DNA from: JAGPCK01 sp041675505
Lineage (GTDB): Bacteria > Bacteroidota > Bacteroidia > UKL13-3
Length of the DNA: 64,000 nucleotides
Reading direction: 5' to 3'
NCBI GenBank assembly: GCA_041675505.1
Contig: JBAYTR010000012.1
Location: 85,093 to 149,092 of the forward strand
A model generated the notes under the pieces. It made no database searches. It was not told where the DNA came from and worked only from the letters and a program-made list of their open reading frames with translations. Both the position numbers and the translations under genes were made by a program. Below, piece after piece: positions 49,122 to 57,740 of this stretch (position 1 is its first letter; every line of letters starts with the position of its first letter).

Positions 49122-50855
49122 TTAAAACTCCTGATGTGTCCACGTCTTAAATGCCTCTTTTTGTGCAACAGTCGCATTTGCTTGTTTACTGATACGATAA
49201 CGATGCCAGTAAGTATCTGGCCCGCTTTGTATGGACACCAGTTTTTGCATCAGGCTATTTTTCAGTTCCAGTTCGTATGCAGTTACTTTATGTTGTTGAA
49301 GCCACTCGTTAAGGTCAGCTATAGATGCAAATGCTGCACCATTTATACTTACAATGACATCTTGTTCGGCAACGCCTGCATGGTCTGCCGGTGAGCCCGG
49401 AGCAATTGTTTTCACTACCCACTGGCCTACCTCTAGCGCAACTTTAATTCCCCATTCGCTTTCATACAACAAAGGAGAATCTGTTTTATTGAGTGTGCAA
49501 CCCACATAGTCGAGTGACTTAGGCAAATAGCGCTCAATATATCCGCAACCTTCCAGTACCTCATCCACATACTGCTGCTGTGCGCTTCCGCTTATATCTG
49601 CTATTAATTTAATATAATCCAGCTGTGAGTAGCCTTTATTTTGTTTGTAAAAATCATAATACAACCTGCGCATCAACTCATCAATGGTTTGTTTATTTCC
49701 TGTACTGTTCATCAGAATTGCGTCCAATATAAAGGCTGCCAGTGCACCTTCCACATAAATGGAAACTTTACGTCCGAATACGCCAGGCACATAACCATCC
49801 AGCCAAGTATCCCATGAACTGCCTGCAACTGATAAATTATAACGTCCGTAGTTATCAAAATGACGCTGTAAAAAATCATTGAACTCAGCACTGTACTCGT
49901 CCCAATCAAACACACCTGAGCGCAACAACATTAAATCGCCCATGTAAGTGGTTACCCCTTCATATACGTAACCTTGCCGTGAATAATTTTCTTTTGTAAA
50001 ATCATACGGCCACATCTCAGCCGGACGAATACGTTTTATGTTCCACAGGTGATAAAACTCGTGCGAACTAACTCCCAAAAACTCACGGTAAAAATTAATA
50101 TCTGAAAATTTATCCGCGGGGCCCATCGCAATCACGGTTGAATCCAGGTGCTCCACTCCGTGGTGATAAGGGTAAGGCACAATGTGGTAGAGAAAATGGT
50201 ATTTCTCACAGGGCAGTTCGCCAAAAACCTCTACCTGCTTTTTGCAATAGGCATGAGTATGCTCCAGAATCTCCCCGAAATCTCCGCTGAAATTACCTGT
50301 AAACCAAAGGTGCACTTCTGCTTCATTCAAATGAAAATGAAAGTGTTTGAGGTGTTCTGAGGCTATCAACGGACTATCAGCCAAGTAATCAAAATCGCGT
50401 GCTTTCAAAACATGATGCGCTGATTTCTCCATTTGGCAGGCCACCTCATAGGTATCAGGCAAGCCTAAAAGCTCTACTTCGCAGGGCACATGCATACGCT
50501 CAGGTACATACAAAAAGCAGTTAACAGGGTTCAGATAAAGCATTTGCTCATTAAAAAAACTAGACCCGGCCGTTAACTCATGCGCATAATAACTGTAATG
50601 GATATGCACATCGCCCTGCTCAGGCGTACTTATAAGCCACCTGTCTTTATTTATTTTTTTGAATTTCAGCTCCTTGCCATTGGCATCCAAAGCCCTCCAT
50701 GCAATAATATTTTTGGCAAAATTACCCGATTCATACCGGCCCGGACGCCAAGACGGCTGCTGAACTACCAATTCTTTCCCTTGATTATCAGTAACTATAA
50801 ACTCAATTTCCACCACATGGCGATGCGGATGTTGTGCTTTAACTTTGTAGCGCAT
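49122..50855 (-). CDS. M61-family metallopeptidase with PDZ domain
   Basis: 577 aa from ATG 50855 (an ATG 21 nt upstream is possible). N-terminal M61 domain (ARDFDYLADSPLIASEHL), zinc motif HEFYHLWNIKRIRPAEMWPYDF around residue 275, then PDZ domain near the C-terminus, APGSPADHAGVAEQDVIVSI. Glycyl-aminopeptidase-like family; no signal peptide is obvious, so it may be cytoplasmic. Stands alone, divergent from rpmH. Confidence 0.9.
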   Translation of the reverse strand: MRYKVKAQHPHRHVVEIEFIVTDNQGKELVVQQPSWRPGRYESGNFAKNIIAWRALDANGKELKFKKINKDRWLISTPEQGDVHIHYSYYAHELTAGSSFFNEQMLYLNPVNCFLYVPERMHVPCEVELLGLPDTYEVACQMEKSAHHVLKARDFDYLADSPLIASEHLKHFHFHLNEAEVHLWFTGNFSGDFGEILEHTHAYCKKQVEVFGELPCEKYHFLYHIVPYPYHHGVEHLDSTVIAMGPADKFSDINFYREFLGVSSHEFYHLWNIKRIRPAEMWPYDFTKENYSRQGYVYEGVTTYMGDLMLLRSGVFDWDEYSAEFNDFLQRHFDNYGRYNLSVAGSSWDTWLDGYVPGVFGRKVSIYVEGALAAFILDAILMNSTGNKQTIDELMRRLYYDFYKQNKGYSQLDYIKLIADISGSAQQQYVDEVLEGCGYIERYLPKSLDYVGCTLNKTDSPLLYESEWGIKVALEVGQWVVKTIAPGSPADHAGVAEQDVIVSINGAAFASIADLNEWLQQHKVTAYELELKNSLMQKLVSIQSGPDTYWHRYRISKQANATVAQKEAFKTWTHQEF

Positions 50856-50952
50856 TCTTTTGGTATAAGGCCTCAATAATAGAAGGATTGTATGAATTGC
50901 GGAGCCATTTTACTAAAAGTGCGAAAAAATTTTTATTTATCCCCTGCTTTCC

Positions 50953-50960
50953 TATCTTTG
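50953..50960 (+). promoter_or_regulatory. -7 box of rpmH
   Basis: TATCTTTG, 20 nt before the rpmH ATG. Confidence 0.55.
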
Positions 50961-50980
50961 CAGTCCAAAATTTTTGAGCG

Positions 50981-51139
50981 ATGATACGTACTTACCAACC
51001 TTCAGTTAGAAAAAGAAAGAATAAACACGGCTTTAAAGACCGTATGGCAACTGCTTCAGGACGCGCTGTGTTAGCCAGAAGAAGGAAACAAGGCCGCAAG
51101 AAACTTACCGTTTCTGACGAGAAAAGACACAAACGCTAG
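50981..51139 (+). CDS. rpmH: 50S ribosomal protein L34
   Basis: 52 aa, MIRTYQPSVRKRKNKHGF and the usual RMATASGRAVLARRRKQGRK. Short gene that size filters often miss. First of rpmH-rnpA-yidD, the conserved block that ends next to dnaA/oriC in many bacteria; no origin is visible here. A hairpin terminator follows. Confidence 0.96.
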   Translation: MIRTYQPSVRKRKNKHGFKDRMATASGRAVLARRRKQGRKKLTVSDEKRHKR

Positions 51140-51168
51140 TCTTATTTGTGTTTCCAAACTCTTAACTG

Positions 51169-51195
51169 AAGGCTCCGGTGCGCATCGGGGCCTTT
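51169..51195 (+). terminator. Intrinsic terminator between rpmH and rnpA
   Basis: GGCTCCG ... CGGGGCC followed by TTTTTT: 7-bp stem with one G-T pair. Confidence 0.75.
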
Positions 51196-51200
51196 TTTAT

Positions 51201-51208
51201 TATATTTG
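51201..51208 (+). promoter_or_regulatory. -7 box abutting rnpA start
   Basis: TATATTTG, three bases (AGC), then ATG 51212. It allows rnpA its own promoter after the rpmH terminator. Confidence 0.55.
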
Positions 51209-51211
51209 AGC

Positions 51212-51625
51212 ATGTTGCCCGCCCCCAAAGTTCGTTTATCCTTTAGCAAAAAACACCGGCTTTGCAGTACAAAACTCATAGAGCAACTCTATAGCAAACC
51301 TTCAGCCTCATCCTATCTGTTCCCGTTTAAAGTAAGTTGCCTGTATACACATCTACCGGAGGATGTGCCCTTACAAACACTCATTTCCGTATCGTCACGC
51401 AAATTCAAACACGCCCACGACCGTAATCGTATAAAAAGGCAGATTCGTGAAATATTGCGCCACCAACAGCCGTTAATACATCAACTTTTGCTTAAACAAA
51501 ACAAACAGGCAGCCTTGCTCATTACTTTTGTAGGCAAAGAACACCAACCTTTTGCTTTTATGCAGGAAAGACTGAGCACCACACTACAACAGCTTTTTGA
51601 CCAACATGAGGTTGCTGCTAAGTAA
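51212..51625 (+). CDS. rnpA: Ribonuclease P protein component
   Basis: 137 aa from ATG 51212 (a TTG two codons earlier overlaps the promoter). RnpA features: SFSKKHRLCSTKLIEQLY, the basic RNR motif in VSSRKFKHAHDRNRIKRQIR, and LLITFVGKEHQPFAF. Protein subunit of RNase P for tRNA 5' processing. Overlaps yidD by 20 nt. Confidence 0.94.
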   Translation: MLPAPKVRLSFSKKHRLCSTKLIEQLYSKPSASSYLFPFKVSCLYTHLPEDVPLQTLISVSSRKFKHAHDRNRIKRQIREILRHQQPLIHQLLLKQNKQAALLITFVGKEHQPFAFMQERLSTTLQQLFDQHEVAAK

Positions 51626-51827
51626 TTTTTTTATTCTGCTCATTAAACTTTACAGGGCGTTGATTTCACCTCTGTTGCCCAACGCCTGTCGCTTTACCCC
51701 TACCTGTTCAGATTATGGTATTCAGGCATTTAAAAAATACGGCCCGTTCAAAGGGTTGATTAAAACTGCCGACAGAATATCGCGCTGCCACCCTTGGGGT
51801 GGTCATGGGCATGACCCGCTCGACTGA
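51606..51827 (+). CDS. yidD: Membrane protein insertion efficiency factor YidD
   Basis: 73 aa from ATG 51606. MRLLLSNFFILLIKLYRALI is the amphipathic/hydrophobic start, then NACRFTPTCSDYGIQAFKKYGPFKG with the conserved Cys and SRCHPWGGHGHDPLD at the end. Helps YidC-dependent membrane insertion. Conserved neighbour of rnpA. Confidence 0.95.
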   Translation: MRLLLSNFFILLIKLYRALISPLLPNACRFTPTCSDYGIQAFKKYGPFKGLIKTADRISRCHPWGGHGHDPLD

Positions 51828-51876
51828 TTCACCTTGGCAATAATTTTGAGTATCTTTACCCACAGATAATTTACCG

Positions 51877-53523
51877 ATGAACAAACATAAAAAATATATC
51901 GTCATTGGGGCCCTTGGCCTATCGTCAATATTCACTTTTTCCTTTGTCGACAATTACTTTGAAATGAGTAAGAACCTCGATATTTTCACCACTCTCTACA
52001 AAGAAGTGAATACGTATTATGTGGATGACATTGAGCCATCCAAGTTTATGCGCACCGGCATTGATGCTATGCTGGAATCGCTCGATCCATACACCAATTA
52101 TATTTCGGAAGCTGAAACAGAAGATTACAGATTTCAGGTAACCGGCCAGTACGGAGGCATTGGCGCTACCATAGGCATGCGTGAAAATGAAATCATGATT
52201 ACAGAACCTTACGAGGGCTTCCCTGCGCAAAAAGAAGACCTGAGGCCAGGAGATATTTTACTGGAGATTGACGGGAAAAGTATGAAAGGAAAAACCACCT
52301 CTGATGTAAGTAAACTGCTGAAAGGTCAACCCAAAACAAAGGTCAAATTAAAAATCAAAAGAGAAGGAACAGGTGAGCTTGTTAAAGAAATTACCCGCGA
52401 GGAGATTCATGTTAAGAACGTGCCGTACTTCGGGATGATTAACGATAATATTGGGTACATTAAACTAACAGGCTTTACCAACGATGCCGGCAAAGAGGTA
52501 AAAGATGCCTTGACAGAACTAAAGAAAAATGACAAACTCACATCCGTAATTTTAGACGTTAGAGGTAACCCCGGTGGATTATTGCATGAATCGGTAAATG
52601 TGGTAAACGTATTTGTTTCTAAAGGTCAGGAAGTAGTTAGTACAAAAGGAAAGGCCAAAGAGTGGGACAAATCTTACCACACCTTAGGACAGGCTGTAGA
52701 TGCCGAAATTCCTTTGGTAGTTCTAACCAGCAGAAGTTCTGCATCAGCATCTGAAATTGTTTCGGGCACTATCCAGGACCTTGATCGTGGAGTGATTATT
52801 GGCCAGCGTACATTCGGAAAAGGCTTAGTTCAATCCACCCGCCCCTTAACATATAATTCCCAACTTAAAGTAACTACAGCCAAATACTATATTCCATCAG
52901 GACGTTGCATTCAGGCATTAGACTACTCGCACCGTAATGAAGATGGAAGTGTGGGCTCAGTACCTGATTCTCTCAAAAAAGAATTCAAAACTAAGGCCGG
53001 TCGCAAAGTATATGATGGCGGTGGAGTAAACCCTGATATTGAAACTAAAGCTGAAAACATGAGTGCCATTGCGCAAAGTTTACTTTACAAGCAAATCATT
53101 TTTGACTTCGCTACCTCTTACCACAGCAAACATGCTACCATAGCACCTGCCCGTAACTTCAGCATTACCGAAACTGATTTTACAGAATTTATCAACTTTG
53201 CCAAAAGCCGTAACTACGAATACACCACCAGAGCAGAGCAAAGCCTGGAAGACTTCAGAAAAAAGGCAGAAGATGAAAAATATTTCGAGGCCGTAAAAGA
53301 AACCTACGAAAAAATGAAGCAACAGTTGAAGCGTGATAAAGATGCTGATATACTAAAAAATAAAGCTGAAATAACTGAATTGCTGGAAGAAGAAATTGCC
53401 CGCAGGTATTATTTTCAAAAGGCACGCGTTGAATCATCCTTTGATGATGATGCGGAAATTCAAGAAGCCGTGAAACTTTTCAGTGACATGAAAAAGTACC
53501 AATCATTGTTAAAAGCCAACTAA
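51877..53523 (+). CDS. S41-family carboxyl-terminal protease (CtpA/Prc-like)
   Basis: 548 aa. N-terminal hydrophobic anchor/signal (YIVIGALGLSSIFTFSF), PDZ domain (QYGGIGATIGMRENEIMITE, LRPGDILLEIDGKSMKGKT), and catalytic region with Ser near residue 290 in LTSRSSASASEIVSGTI and Lys in TFGKGLVQSTRPLTYNSQLK. Ser/Lys dyad as in CtpA. Periplasmic processing protease; substrate unknown. Next gene begins 3 nt after its stop. Confidence 0.93.
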   Translation: MNKHKKYIVIGALGLSSIFTFSFVDNYFEMSKNLDIFTTLYKEVNTYYVDDIEPSKFMRTGIDAMLESLDPYTNYISEAETEDYRFQVTGQYGGIGATIGMRENEIMITEPYEGFPAQKEDLRPGDILLEIDGKSMKGKTTSDVSKLLKGQPKTKVKLKIKREGTGELVKEITREEIHVKNVPYFGMINDNIGYIKLTGFTNDAGKEVKDALTELKKNDKLTSVILDVRGNPGGLLHESVNVVNVFVSKGQEVVSTKGKAKEWDKSYHTLGQAVDAEIPLVVLTSRSSASASEIVSGTIQDLDRGVIIGQRTFGKGLVQSTRPLTYNSQLKVTTAKYYIPSGRCIQALDYSHRNEDGSVGSVPDSLKKEFKTKAGRKVYDGGGVNPDIETKAENMSAIAQSLLYKQIIFDFATSYHSKHATIAPARNFSITETDFTEFINFAKSRNYEYTTRAEQSLEDFRKKAEDEKYFEAVKETYEKMKQQLKRDKDADILKNKAEITELLEEEIARRYYFQKARVESSFDDDAEIQEAVKLFSDMKKYQSLLKAN

Positions 53524-53526
53524 GAT

Positions 53527-54354
53527 TTGCCCGATATACTGCAAATCATATTACTATTACTCACAGGTGCAGTGGGAGGCTTTATGTCGGGATTACTGGG
53601 TGTAGGCGGAGGCATTATTTTCGTACCTGTGATTGACTACTACCTGCAAAAACAAGGTATAAACGGACACTTGCTGGTGAGTTTAATATTGGCTAATTCC
53701 CTTGCCACTATTGTATTTACAGGAGCTGCAGGCAGCATCAAACAATTTAAACTCGGAAATTATTTCCCAAGAGAAATAGCTTTCACTACTCTTGGTGGAA
53801 TTATCACATCGTTGTCTGTTTCATACTTAATTTCTACAACAACTTTTTATTCCAAGGGCATGTTCAACATCATCTTTGCATTGATGTTGCTGGTTCTTAT
53901 CGTACGTATGCTGAAAAATCAAAAAGAGGCTATTTCAGAAAGCATTTTACCCTCCCATTGGTCGCCCTTGCATTATTCCTTGGTGGGTGCAGTTACAGGT
54001 TGCGCAACTGCTTTGTCAGGGTTAGGGGGAGGATTAGTGATGGTACCTGTATTCAACCAATTACTCCGGTTAAATCTGAAAACATCTACGTCTATATCTA
54101 CCGGGGTTATCACATTTTTGGTACTGCCAATAACTATTTACTATGCCATGCAGCAACTCCCTGACGGAGTTGTTTTACCCTTACAATTAGGTTGGCTAAA
54201 CGGACAAATTATATTACCGCTGGCCATAGGTTCTGTATTTTTTACTCAATTGGGCGTAAAAGCATCGCACACCATGAAACCTGCAAAAATCAAAATCATC
54301 TTTATGATTTTTGCCCTCTTGGTGCTGAGCAAAACGGTGTGGGAAATCCTTTAA
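53527..54354 (+). CDS. TauE/SafE-type sulfite/sulfonate permease (TSUP) (TTG start)
   Basis: 275 aa, eight or so membrane segments in two related halves: GAVGGFMSGLLGVGGGIIFV and GAVTGCATALSGLGGGLVMV are the paired GGG signatures of TSUP. Starts at TTG 53527 (an in-frame stop lies directly upstream). Exports or imports sulfur anions in characterised members. Likely co-transcribed with the S41 protease. Relevant to the CstB-like sulfur enzyme about 2 kb downstream. Confidence 0.88.
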   Translation: MPDILQIILLLLTGAVGGFMSGLLGVGGGIIFVPVIDYYLQKQGINGHLLVSLILANSLATIVFTGAAGSIKQFKLGNYFPREIAFTTLGGIITSLSVSYLISTTTFYSKGMFNIIFALMLLVLIVRMLKNQKEAISESILPSHWSPLHYSLVGAVTGCATALSGLGGGLVMVPVFNQLLRLNLKTSTSISTGVITFLVLPITIYYAMQQLPDGVVLPLQLGWLNGQIILPLAIGSVFFTQLGVKASHTMKPAKIKIIFMIFALLVLSKTVWEIL

Positions 54355-54357
54355 CTA

Positions 54358-55572
54358 TTATTTTCTGATTTTCGCCACAAATAAATCTTTGTTTGTGTTA
54401 CCCGATTTATCAGACTTATACCCGATAATCATAATGCCATCAGCAACCTCCACGGCTGTTTTTCCACGTTCATTAAAATCAGCCTCTCCAATGGTGTAAA
54501 CTGTAGGCCCGTCAAAAGATAGAGTTGTTTTAATAACCAACATATCCTCATCTGTTCGTGCACCGCTTGCATAACCATAACCCACGGCTATAATCGTCCC
54601 TCCTGGGTATGAAGATGGGTAATTAATCAAATGGTATGCATCAATATCTTGATTAGGCATTCCGTATTTAGCAGTTCCCAACCAATTGTCTTTTCCTGTG
54701 GATGGGTCAATTTTGTAAAACTGCAACTCACGATTATCATTATCCGCTACACTCAAAATCACATGATTTTCATCTTCTGTTCTGATAATATCTCTTGGCT
54801 CATCATCCACATCTGTTCCTAGTGTTTTACTCCATACAGAATCACCCAGATTGTTGATACGAATAAGCCATAATTGTCTTCCGTTCAGAAAATCTGCATC
54901 CGTATATCCAAAGAGATAAAAGAAGTTCCCGTTATTGTCAAAAGGAACAATTTTTACTGCACCTTCATTCCACTCTGATCCAAAGTTTTTCTCCCATACA
55001 AAATCGAGATTCACATCCAGCTTAACAAGATAAAAATCCGGATCTCCAGTACCAAAGGCTGTTGAACTACCGGTAATAAGCAATGCCCCGTCCGACTGAG
55101 CAACAGCGCTATTGAACTCATTTGCGCCAACATTATCTGTTTTGTAATGTTTGATATAATTACCACCTGCGTCAGTTACAATCGCGTATGCTTCACAATC
55201 AGTCATTGAAATACCTGCCGCGCCCAGCATAAGCAAATTCCCACCGCTTAACTGTTGTATTCTGTTGCACTTATTATAAGACATGCCTGCCGTTTGTGTA
55301 ATACTCTTCCAGGCGCCTACCGCAAAGTCTCCTGACGATGTGAGGTTAGCAAAACTAAAGTTTGTTGCTCCTCCGTTGCCGTTATTACCTGCAATTTTAA
55401 CTTCCACACCTGAACTTACAGAACTCACCGGATCTTCATCCGTACCTGGTGCTTCAAAAACCTGTTTTTTAATCAGAAATGGAGCTGTGGGTTCAAAACC
55501 TGTATCATCCGGTGGCTTACAGCCAAATACAATGGACAGAGAACAAATTATTGTCGCTAGTTTTAGGTTCAT
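54358..55572 (-). CDS. Repeat lipoprotein (beta-propeller-like)
   Basis: 404 aa from ATG 55572; the frame extends further upstream over the tsaB region and is not used. Lipobox VFGC (Cys18). Then six or so repeats of the form hydrophobic strand plus LDxxxxxxWxKxxG: LVKLDVNLDFVWEKNFGSEW, LIRINNLGDSVWSKTLGTDV, FYKIDPSTGKDNWLGTAKYG, with a Gly-rich blade (GALLITGSSTAFGTGDPDF). Similar to secreted proteins with SBBP/delta-60-like blades. Probably outer-surface; function unknown. Convergent with the TSUP gene (4 nt). Confidence 0.68.
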   Translation of the reverse strand: MNLKLATIICSLSIVFGCKPPDDTGFEPTAPFLIKKQVFEAPGTDEDPVSSVSSGVEVKIAGNNGNGGATNFSFANLTSSGDFAVGAWKSITQTAGMSYNKCNRIQQLSGGNLLMLGAAGISMTDCEAYAIVTDAGGNYIKHYKTDNVGANEFNSAVAQSDGALLITGSSTAFGTGDPDFYLVKLDVNLDFVWEKNFGSEWNEGAVKIVPFDNNGNFFYLFGYTDADFLNGRQLWLIRINNLGDSVWSKTLGTDVDDEPRDIIRTEDENHVILSVADNDNRELQFYKIDPSTGKDNWLGTAKYGMPNQDIDAYHLINYPSSYPGGTIIAVGYGYASGARTDEDMLVIKTTLSFDGPTVYTIGEADFNERGKTAVEVADGIMIIGYKSDKSGNTNKDLFVAKIRK

Positions 55573-55627
55573 GTGTTTTGCTTTTGTCGCAATTTCGAAA
55601 ATAAAATCAAATACACAATAGCTTTTG

Positions 55628-55635
55628 TATTTTTG
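55628..55635 (+). promoter_or_regulatory. -7 box of tsaB
   Basis: TATTTTTG, seven nt before the tsaB ATG. Confidence 0.5.
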
Positions 55636-55642
55636 ACGATAT

Positions 55643-56317
55643 ATGGCAGTACTTTTAGCTATCGAAACCTCAGGAGAACTTTGCTCCGTTGCCTTGTTCA
55701 ACGAAAGCAAAACAACTTACCTGGAAAGAAGGGAGAAAAACGTTCATGCGGTGGCATTAACCGGCCTGATTGATGAATTAATACGAACCAATCACCTTCA
55801 TTTGAAAGATTTGGATGCTATATGCGTAAGTAAAGGTCCTGGATCATACACAGGCTTGAGGGTTGGTGCTTCCACTGCAAAAGGCCTTTGTTATGCACTC
55901 AACCTCCCCTTAATTGCAGTGGGAACGTTAGATGCAATGGCCAGCGGCTTCAGAATGGAATATGGCTTTAGTTCCGGTTTCATTTGCCCCATGATTGACG
56001 CCAAAAGAATGGAGGTGTATGCTGAAGTATTTGACCTAAACATGAAAAGTATGTCTCCTGCCCGCGCTGAAATATTAAGTGAAAACTCTTTTGAAGAACT
56101 TAAAAACGAAACAACTGCATTTATCGGAAATGGCGCAGGTAAAATGGTGGCATTCGAACAACTCTTCAATAAGGCCAACTATTTTCCTGACTTTGTGCTG
56201 AAAGCGTCTCACATGGCCGAACTTGCTCGAGCAAAATTTGAACAAAAAGAATTGGAGAACACCTCAGCATTTGAGCCTTTTTACCTGAAAGACTTTTTTA
56301 CTACGGCTAAAGCTTGA
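55643..56317 (+). CDS. tsaB: tRNA threonylcarbamoyladenosine modification protein TsaB
   Basis: 224 aa, MAVLLAIETSGELCSVAL, ASKHP-like loop VSKGPGSYTGLRVGAST and the C-terminal ADLA-type end. Partner of TsaD/TsaE in t6A37 synthesis. Independent promoter; 32 nt before the persulfide dioxygenase gene. Confidence 0.93.
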   Translation: MAVLLAIETSGELCSVALFNESKTTYLERREKNVHAVALTGLIDELIRTNHLHLKDLDAICVSKGPGSYTGLRVGASTAKGLCYALNLPLIAVGTLDAMASGFRMEYGFSSGFICPMIDAKRMEVYAEVFDLNMKSMSPARAEILSENSFEELKNETTAFIGNGAGKMVAFEQLFNKANYFPDFVLKASHMAELARAKFEQKELENTSAFEPFYLKDFFTTAKA

Positions 56318-56349
56318 TACATTTGTAATTATTCAAAGATACTTTAGTC

Positions 56350-57735
56350 ATGTATATTCAACAACTTTACACAAGCTGCCTTGCCCAAGCAGCTTATTAT
56401 ATAGAAGCTGACGGAGAAGCTGCAATCATTGACCCGCTAAGGGATTATCAGGAGTACATGGAACTCGCTTCCTCCAGAAATGCCCGTATAAAATACATTT
56501 TCGAAACTCACTTTCATGCTGATTTTGTTTCAGGACATATTGATTTGGCCACTAAAACAGGGGCGCAAATTGTGTACGGCCCCACCACTAAAACAAGTTA
56601 TAGTGTGCATGTGGCGAAGGATGGAGAAGAGTTAAAATTGGGAAATGCAAAAATAAAAGTATTGCATACACCGGGGCACACGCCTGAATCAAGTTGTTTT
56701 CTGGCTATAGATGAACAAGGCAAATCAACTGCGGTATTTACAGGAGATACTCTTTTTGTTGGAGATGTGGGCCGGCCCGATTTACTTGATGGTGTTATGA
56801 CTAAAGAAGAATTGGCCGGTTTGATGTACGACTCACTTCGTGATAAACTTATGACGCTTCCTGATGATGTATTGGTATACCCCGCGCACGGTGCCGGTTC
56901 TGCCTGTGGTAAAAACATAGGTAAAGAAACATTCTCTACCATTGGGGAACAGAAACAAAATAACTATGCCTTACAACCCATGACAAAAGAGGCGTTCATT
57001 AACGAAGTAACTGCAGGCATTCAACCTGCACCAAAATATTTTTTCAAAGACGCTTCACTTAACAAAAATGGATACATACCCATTGATGAACTAATCAACT
57101 CAGCAGTAAAAGAACTCACTGTAAATGAATTTATCGAAGCTACATCAAAACAAACCGTAATAATTGATACCCGAATACCTGATGAATTTGAGAACGGCTT
57201 TATTCCGGGCTCACTTAATTTTGGGCTTAATGGCCAATATGCAATTTGGGCGGCAACCCTGCTGGATATTTCAACACCGGTTCTTTTAGTAACCCCACCC
57301 GGCAAAGAAAATGAATCTGTTACCCGATTAGCGAGAGTTGGCTTCGACAACGTATTGGGAATATTAAAAGGTGGTTTTGATGCATGGCGTGATGCGGGCA
57401 AAAGAATCGACATGATTATCTCTATCGACCCGTATGAATTCTCTCTCGATTATAAGCATGATGACATTAAAGTATTGGATGTACGCAAACCCAGTGAATT
57501 TGACTCCGGCCATATAGAAGGAGCGCAGCATGCATCTTTGCAGGAATTACCTGAGAAATTAAATACCCTCTCCAAAAATGATACTTACTACATTCATTGC
57601 GCTGGGGGTTATCGGTCCATGATTGCATCATCACTTTTAAAAGCAAGAGGTTTTCAAAACATTAAAAATGTTTACGGAGGATACTCCAAAATCATTGAAA
57701 CTGACTTGCCTGTATCTAAAACTCAACTCGGTTAA
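56350..57735 (+). CDS. CstB-like persulfide dioxygenase with two rhodanese domains
   Basis: 461 aa. Domain 1 (residues 1-210): metallo-beta-lactamase of the ETHE1/persulfide-dioxygenase kind, with iron-type His54/His56/Asp58 in ETHFHADFVSGH, HTPGHTPESSCFL and FTGDTLFVGDVGRPDLLDG. Domain 2 (about 250-350): rhodanese-like, VIIDTRIPDEFENGFIPGSL, but the active-site loop is PVLLVTPPGKENES, without Cys, so a pseudo-rhodanese. Domain 3 (about 360-461): active rhodanese, KVLDVRKPSEFDSGHIEGAQ and YYIHCAGGYRSMIAS. The order MBL, pseudo-rhodanese, rhodanese is that of staphylococcal CstB, which oxidises low-molecular persulfides to thiosulfate. Cys donor chemistry is inferred. Confidence 0.87.
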   Translation: MYIQQLYTSCLAQAAYYIEADGEAAIIDPLRDYQEYMELASSRNARIKYIFETHFHADFVSGHIDLATKTGAQIVYGPTTKTSYSVHVAKDGEELKLGNAKIKVLHTPGHTPESSCFLAIDEQGKSTAVFTGDTLFVGDVGRPDLLDGVMTKEELAGLMYDSLRDKLMTLPDDVLVYPAHGAGSACGKNIGKETFSTIGEQKQNNYALQPMTKEAFINEVTAGIQPAPKYFFKDASLNKNGYIPIDELINSAVKELTVNEFIEATSKQTVIIDTRIPDEFENGFIPGSLNFGLNGQYAIWAATLLDISTPVLLVTPPGKENESVTRLARVGFDNVLGILKGGFDAWRDAGKRIDMIISIDPYEFSLDYKHDDIKVLDVRKPSEFDSGHIEGAQHASLQELPEKLNTLSKNDTYYIHCAGGYRSMIASSLLKARGFQNIKNVYGGYSKIIETDLPVSKTQLG

Positions 57736-57740
57736 TTTCC

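Noticed and set aside
50877..51200. Replication origin near rpmH/rnpA
   Set aside because: No cluster of DnaA boxes (TTATNCACA) or AT-rich unwinding element was noticed, and dnaA is absent; the gene order alone is not evidence.
52738..54354. S41 protease and TSUP permease as a sulfur operon
   Set aside because: They are adjacent by 3 nt, but the protease is a housekeeping type that follows rpmH-rnpA-yidD; functional linkage with sulfur is not supported.
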